Source: an uncultured Prevotella sp. (GTDB taxonomy: Bacteria; Bacteroidota; Bacteroidia; Bacteroidales; Bacteroidaceae). From it: 10,434 bases of DNA. The translations under genes were made by a program, and so were the position numbers. The notes beneath the pieces are model-generated. The model was not told where the DNA came from and ran no database searches. It saw only the letters and a program-made list of their open reading frames with translations. Positions 7,590-10,434 of this stretch are shown piece after piece (the stretch's first letter is position 1; the number at the start of each line of letters is the position of its first letter). The stretch is taken from assembly GCA_900770845.1 (NCBI GenBank), contig CAAGLS010000227.1:1-10434 (forward strand), given 5' to 3'.

Positions 7590-7705
7590 GCCACGGATTC
7601 ACACAGACATGCACGGACTTGATAAAGTCTGTGATTGTCCGTGTTTGTCTGTGGCTGTCATTCGCCACAGATTCACACAGACATGGACGGAGTTGATAAA
7701 TCTGT
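7590..7705. repeat. REP-like element: two direct copies around an inverted part
   Basis: Copy 1 (7590-7632) and copy 2 (7664-7705) share GCCACRGATTCACACAGACA, then a GACGGAnTTGATAAA-like part and a TCTGT end; they differ at a few bases and one single-base gap. Between them lies an inverted relative (about 7637-7655). CACAGAC (7602-7608) and CACGGAC (7612-7618) pair with GTCCGTG (7637-7643) and GTCTGTG (7647-7653), leaving a symmetric 3-by-3 internal loop. Similar CACGGATT-CACAC-type intergenic repeats are, from memory, widespread in Bacteroidetes genomes. There is no transposase. Confidence 0.75.
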
Positions 7706-7796
7706 TGGCGGCCTTTGCAGGAGACAAAGACATGAATTTGCCAACCTGCAAACACAAGTTGGCGACTTGAGAAACTCGTATTACGTTTTTTTTCAT

Positions 7797-7804
7797 TAAC
7801 TTTG
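7797..7804 (+). promoter_or_regulatory. Bacteroidetes-type -7 promoter box upstream of priA
   Basis: TAACTTTG matches the TAnnTTTG consensus exactly, in an AT-rich stretch (T-run at 7786-7793). A good -33 TTTG is not seen at the usual spacing. The expected transcription start is about 7807, where base composition switches sharply to GC-rich, consistent with transcribed sequence. This gives priA a leader of about 155 bases. Confidence 0.65.
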
Positions 7805-7805
7805 T

Positions 7806-7962
7806 GGGGCGCAAACAAGAGGCCGGCCTCACGTCCCGACAACCTGCGCCCCAATCGGTCGTGGCCTGCGCGTCAACACCCAGTAGCCAAGCGCTGGAGG
7901 AGACTGTGCGCGCAGTGCGTCAAGGAGCCGCCTCGCTCCCCGCAAAAAAACATGGAAGTCGT
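7806..7962 (+). other. Long GC-rich, potentially structured priA leader
   Basis: GGGGCGCA (7806-7813) pairs with TGCGCCCC (7845-7852), enclosing a perfect 12-base palindrome GAGGCCGGCCTC (7819-7830). CTGCGCG (7866-7872) pairs with CGCGCAG (7909-7915). GGAGC (7924-7928) pairs with GCTCC (7935-7939) just before an A-run and the GGAAG ribosome-site candidate (7954-7958). The priA frame stays open through this stretch back to a GTG at 7804, but the encoded 53 residues look unlike protein and the GTG lies in the promoter box. It could be a 5' untranslated leader or contain a small RNA; no known RNA family is recognised. Confidence 0.45.
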
Positions 7963-10230
7963 ATGCAATATGCTGATGTCATATTACCCTTAGCCGTTGA
8001 CGGCGTGTTCACTTACCTCATCCCCACGGAGTTCCAAGCGAAGGCCGTGGAGGGGAGCCGTGTGCTCGTGCCGTTGGGCCGCAGCAAGCTCTACGTGGGC
8101 ATCGTGCTTCGCCTCCACGACACGAAGCCGCAGTTCAAGTGCCGCGAGATAGAGCAGCTGCTCGACGATGGCCCCCTGCTCCTGCCCTACCAGCTGAGAA
8201 TCTGGCAGTGGATATCCGACTACTACATGTCGTCGCTCGGCGACGTAATGGTGGCCGCTCTCCCCGCCGGACTCAAGCAGACCGACAAGTACAAGCCACG
8301 CACGGAGCAATACGTGACACTTGCCCCCAACTTCCGCACCGAGCAACGGCTGCGCGTGCTTTATGGCCAGCTCCACCGCTCCACCGCCCAGGACCATCTG
8401 CTCTCGGTCTTCCTCAGCCTCAGCCATTGGGACAGTCTGCAAGGAGCCTCCCCCATCGAACCTATACAGGAAATCACCCGTGAGGAGCTGCTCAACGAGA
8501 GCCACTCCACGACGGCCGTGCTGAACCTGCTCGTAAAGCGGGGCGCGCTGGCCATCTACGAGAAGGAGGTGGGCCGGCTCAATGTGAAAAGCGTGACCAC
8601 CGACCCGCCCCACCCGCTCAACGACATCCAGCAACAGGCCTACGACGACATTCGGACTCAGTTCAAGGATAAGAACGTGGTGCTTCTCCACGGCGTGACG
8701 TCGAGCGGCAAGACCGAAATCTACATTCACCTCATAGAAGAAGCCATCAGCGAAGGCAAGCAGGTGCTTTACCTGCTGCCCGAAATCGCACTCACCGTGC
8801 AGATGATGACGCGGCTGAAACGGGTCTTCGGCAATCGCCTGGGCATCTACCACAGCAAATACAGCGACGCCGAGCGCGTGGAGATTTGGCGGAAACAGCT
8901 CTCCGACCAACCCTACGACGTGATTCTCGGCGCACGCTCGGCAGTGTTCCTGCCCTTCAAGAGGCTCGGACTGGTGATTGTCGACGAGGAGCACGAGAAC
9001 AGCTACAAGCAGCAGGACCCCGCGCCCCGCTACCATGCCCGCTCCGTGGCCATCGTCATGGCGCAGGCGGTGGGGGCGAAGACGCTTCTCGGCACGGCCA
9101 CGCCCTGCATCGAGACCTACCACAACGCGCTCACGGGCAAGTTTGGACTCGTCACCATCACTCGGCGCTTCAAGGGAGTGGAGCTGCCGCAGATAGAGAT
9201 TGTCGACATCAAGGACCTGCGCCACCGCAAGATGATGCGCGGGCCACTGTCGCCCCAGCTGATGGCCGCCGTGCGCGAGGCCGTGGCCGCGGGACAGCAG
9301 GCCATCCTCTTCCAGAACAGGCGCGGCTTCGCCCAGATGCTTGAGTGTCCCACGTGCGGCTGGACACCAAGATGCTCCAATTGCGACGTCACCCTCACCT
9401 ACCATAAGACCACGGGCCAACTGGTGTGCCACTATTGCGGCTTCACGTGCAACGTGCCCTCACAGTGCCCCGCGTGCGGCGAGCGCCACCTCTTCTCGCG
9501 CGGGTTCGGCACGGAAAAGATAGAGGACATCATCCGCGAGGAGCTGCCCGAGGCGCGCGTGGCACGCATGGACCTCGACTCCACGCGGTCGAAAAACGCC
9601 TACGAGCGCATCATCAACGACTTCTCGGCGGGGCGCACCAACGTGCTGATCGGCACGCAGATGATTACCAAGGGACTGGACTTCGGGCGGGTGAGCGTGG
9701 TGGGAATCCTCGATGCCGACACCATGCTCAACTATCCCGACTTCCGCGCCTACGAGCAGGCGTTCACGATGATGGCGCAGGTGAGCGGACGGGCCGGGAG
9801 GCGTGGCTCACAGGGACGCGTGTTCCTGCAAACGCGCAGCCCGGAGCTGCCCGTCATCCGCCAGGTGGTCGACCACGACTACCGCGGCTTCTACAACGAT
9901 GTCATACAGGAACGCGCCGACTTCCATTATCCACCGTTCTACCATTTGGTGTATGTGTATCTGAAGCACAAGAACAGCGACGTGGTGGAGTTGGCCGCCA
10001 ACGAGTTGGGCAACCGGCTCCGACAGGGCTTCGGCCAGCGGGTGTTGGGACCCGACAAGCCCGCCGTGGCCCGTGTGAAGACGCTCGCCATAAGGAAGAT
10101 AGTCATCAAGTTGGAGAATGGAGTCAACCTGCCGCGCTGCAGGCAATACCTGAGGGAGGTCCACCACCTGCTGATGCAGGACAAGCGATACGCCTCCCTG
10201 CAAGTCTACTACGACGTGGACCCACAATGA
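7963..10230 (+). CDS. priA: Primosomal protein N', replication restart helicase PriA
   Basis: The 755-residue product is a superfamily 2 3'-5' DNA helicase that reloads the replisome at stalled or repaired forks. MQYADVILPLAVDGVFTYLIP opens the N-terminal 3'-DNA-binding domain in the usual PriA way. GVTSSGKT (244-251) is the Walker A motif and DEEH (341-344) the Walker B/DEAH box. Eight zinc-ligand cysteines are present in pairs: C462/C465, C471/C474, C489/C492 and C502/C505; C496 is an extra. GTQMITKGLDF (from 564) and SGRAGR (608-613) are lobe-2 helicase motifs. Length is close to the 732 residues of Escherichia coli PriA. The start at 7963 is preferred over the GTG at 7804 because homologues begin with this sequence, GGAAG (7954-7958) precedes it, and 7804 lies in the -7 box. 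It is monocistronic and converges on a minus-strand gene 64 bases away. Confidence 0.97.
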   Translation: MQYADVILPLAVDGVFTYLIPTEFQAKAVEGSRVLVPLGRSKLYVGIVLRLHDTKPQFKCREIEQLLDDGPLLLPYQLRIWQWISDYYMSSLGDVMVAALPAGLKQTDKYKPRTEQYVTLAPNFRTEQRLRVLYGQLHRSTAQDHLLSVFLSLSHWDSLQGASPIEPIQEITREELLNESHSTTAVLNLLVKRGALAIYEKEVGRLNVKSVTTDPPHPLNDIQQQAYDDIRTQFKDKNVVLLHGVTSSGKTEIYIHLIEEAISEGKQVLYLLPEIALTVQMMTRLKRVFGNRLGIYHSKYSDAERVEIWRKQLSDQPYDVILGARSAVFLPFKRLGLVIVDEEHENSYKQQDPAPRYHARSVAIVMAQAVGAKTLLGTATPCIETYHNALTGKFGLVTITRRFKGVELPQIEIVDIKDLRHRKMMRGPLSPQLMAAVREAVAAGQQAILFQNRRGFAQMLECPTCGWTPRCSNCDVTLTYHKTTGQLVCHYCGFTCNVPSQCPACGERHLFSRGFGTEKIEDIIREELPEARVARMDLDSTRSKNAYERIINDFSAGRTNVLIGTQMITKGLDFGRVSVVGILDADTMLNYPDFRAYEQAFTMMAQVSGRAGRRGSQGRVFLQTRSPELPVIRQVVDHDYRGFYNDVIQERADFHYPPFYHLVYVYLKHKNSDVVELAANELGNRLRQGFGQRVLGPDKPAVARVKTLAIRKIVIKLENGVNLPRCRQYLREVHHLLMQDKRYASLQVYYDVDPQ

Positions 10231-10271
10231 GGGAAACCGCTGCCGCCAAGAAGTTGGAGCGCGCAGCGCCA

Positions 10272-10294
10272 AGGCCTTGCCAAGCGCAAGGCCT
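10272..10294. terminator. Stem-loop between convergent genes, possible terminator
   Basis: AGGCCTTGC (10272-10280) and GCAAGGCCT (10286-10294) form a perfect 9-bp stem with a five-base loop. It lies between priA (stop at 10230) and the stop codon of the minus-strand gene, which it directly abuts. No T-run follows on either side, so it is not a classic intrinsic terminator. It may still separate the convergent transcripts or protect their 3' ends. Confidence 0.4.
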
Positions 10295-10434
10295 CTATGG
10301 TCTGTAGCCCACAATCTTGTCGCCCACCACGCGCACATCCTCCAACTGCAAGGATGCGGCGTCGCGGGCCTTGGCCATCACGATGGCATGGTGGGGAAGG
10401 GCGGCGCGGCCGTCGGTGTTGACAGAGATTGGCG
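10295..10434 (-). CDS. C-terminal end of an unrecognised protein (partial)
   Basis: Reading the minus strand from the right edge, 45 codons are open and end in TAG (CTA at 10295-10297 on the plus strand). The visible peptide begins PISVNTDGRAALPHHAIVMA, continues KARDAASLQLEDVRVVGDK and ends IVGYRP. Composition and codon use (GCC, GAC, GGC, ATC) match the neighbouring genes, and the frame stays open across GC-rich DNA to the window edge. I do not recognise the family from this tail. There is no C-terminal barrel or sorting signal, so a cytoplasmic protein is likely. The gene converges on priA. Confidence 0.6.
   Translation of the reverse strand, partial: PISVNTDGRAALPHHAIVMAKARDAASLQLEDVRVVGDKIVGYRP

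Larger units (their letters stand above)
7307..7796. other. Non-coding intergenic region with repeats
   Basis: No open frame here looks coding. The frames covering the repeats translate into low-complexity strings repeated by the DNA period, with no signal peptide, domain or well-placed start. The region holds the 22-base tandem units (7333-7413) and the REP-like element (7590-7705). The stretch 7414-7589 shows nothing I can interpret. Near 7704-7763, GTTGGC occurs on both sides of GCCAAC (7740-7745), and TTTGCAGG (7714-7721) is inverted to CCTGCAAA (7745-7752), so alternative small hairpins are possible. The last 30 bases are AT-rich and lead into the priA promoter. Confidence 0.7.

Noticed and set aside
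7258..7622. Small plus-strand open frames in the intergenic region
   Set aside because: They run through the terminator hairpin and tandem repeats, and their peptides merely repeat the DNA period.
7704..7763. Attenuator-like competing hairpins (GTTGGC / GCCAAC / TTTGCAGG)
   Set aside because: They lie upstream of the priA promoter box, so they would not be part of that transcript; there is no T-run.
7804..7962. N-terminal extension of PriA from a GTG at 7804
   Set aside because: The GTG lies inside the -7 promoter box, the extra 53 residues do not look like protein, and PriA homologues begin with the sequence encoded at 7963.
7990..9432. Minus-strand open frame of 480 codons opposite priA
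   Set aside because: It lies opposite the conserved PriA motifs and is explained by the codon bias of priA.

Overview
The window looks like chromosomal DNA from a moderately high-GC member of the Bacteroidales, most likely Prevotellaceae. The signs are Bacteroidetes-type -7 promoter boxes (TAnnTTTG) before two transcription units, a secreted protease ending in a short type IX secretion (T9SS) style sorting tail, BspA-like leucine-rich repeats, an Omp28-like lipoprotein, and start codons without strong Shine-Dalgarno sequences. The assignment rests on these features only; no rRNA or other phylogenetic marker was compared.

Layout, left to right. (1) Positions 1-3837 hold the 3' part of a very large secreted metzincin-type zinc metalloprotease with accessory domains, BspA-like repeats and a C-terminal sorting tail. 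A 66-residue protein of unknown function follows 14 bases later, and a strong intrinsic terminator (4090-4144) closes this unit. (2) Behind a -7 promoter box (4254-4261) lies a tight three-gene operon: a periplasmic TlpA/thioredoxin-like protein (WCKPC), a 557-residue outer-membrane beta-barrel that I recall as DUF6029-type, and an Omp28-like lipoprotein with a thioredoxin-like CVNC site. The operon ends at a near-perfect terminator hairpin (7270-7306). (3) About 550 bases of non-coding DNA follow. They contain three tandem 22-base units derived from a palindrome, and a REP-like element with two direct copies and an inverted part that can fold into a long hairpin. (4) A second -7 box (7797-7804) starts a GC-rich, potentially structured leader of about 155 bases, followed by priA, the primosomal helicase (7963-10230). 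(5) A convergent gene on the minus strand enters from the right edge; only its last 45 codons are visible and it is not recognised.

How the genes may work together. The central operon is the most interesting part. It places two thioredoxin-fold proteins, one soluble periplasmic and one lipid-anchored, on either side of an outer-membrane barrel whose mature form has exactly two cysteines (C535 and C540), spaced C-x4-C near its C-terminal end. A dedicated thiol-disulfide relay acting on, or through, this barrel is a reasonable but untested inference. priA and the protease unit appear unrelated to it.
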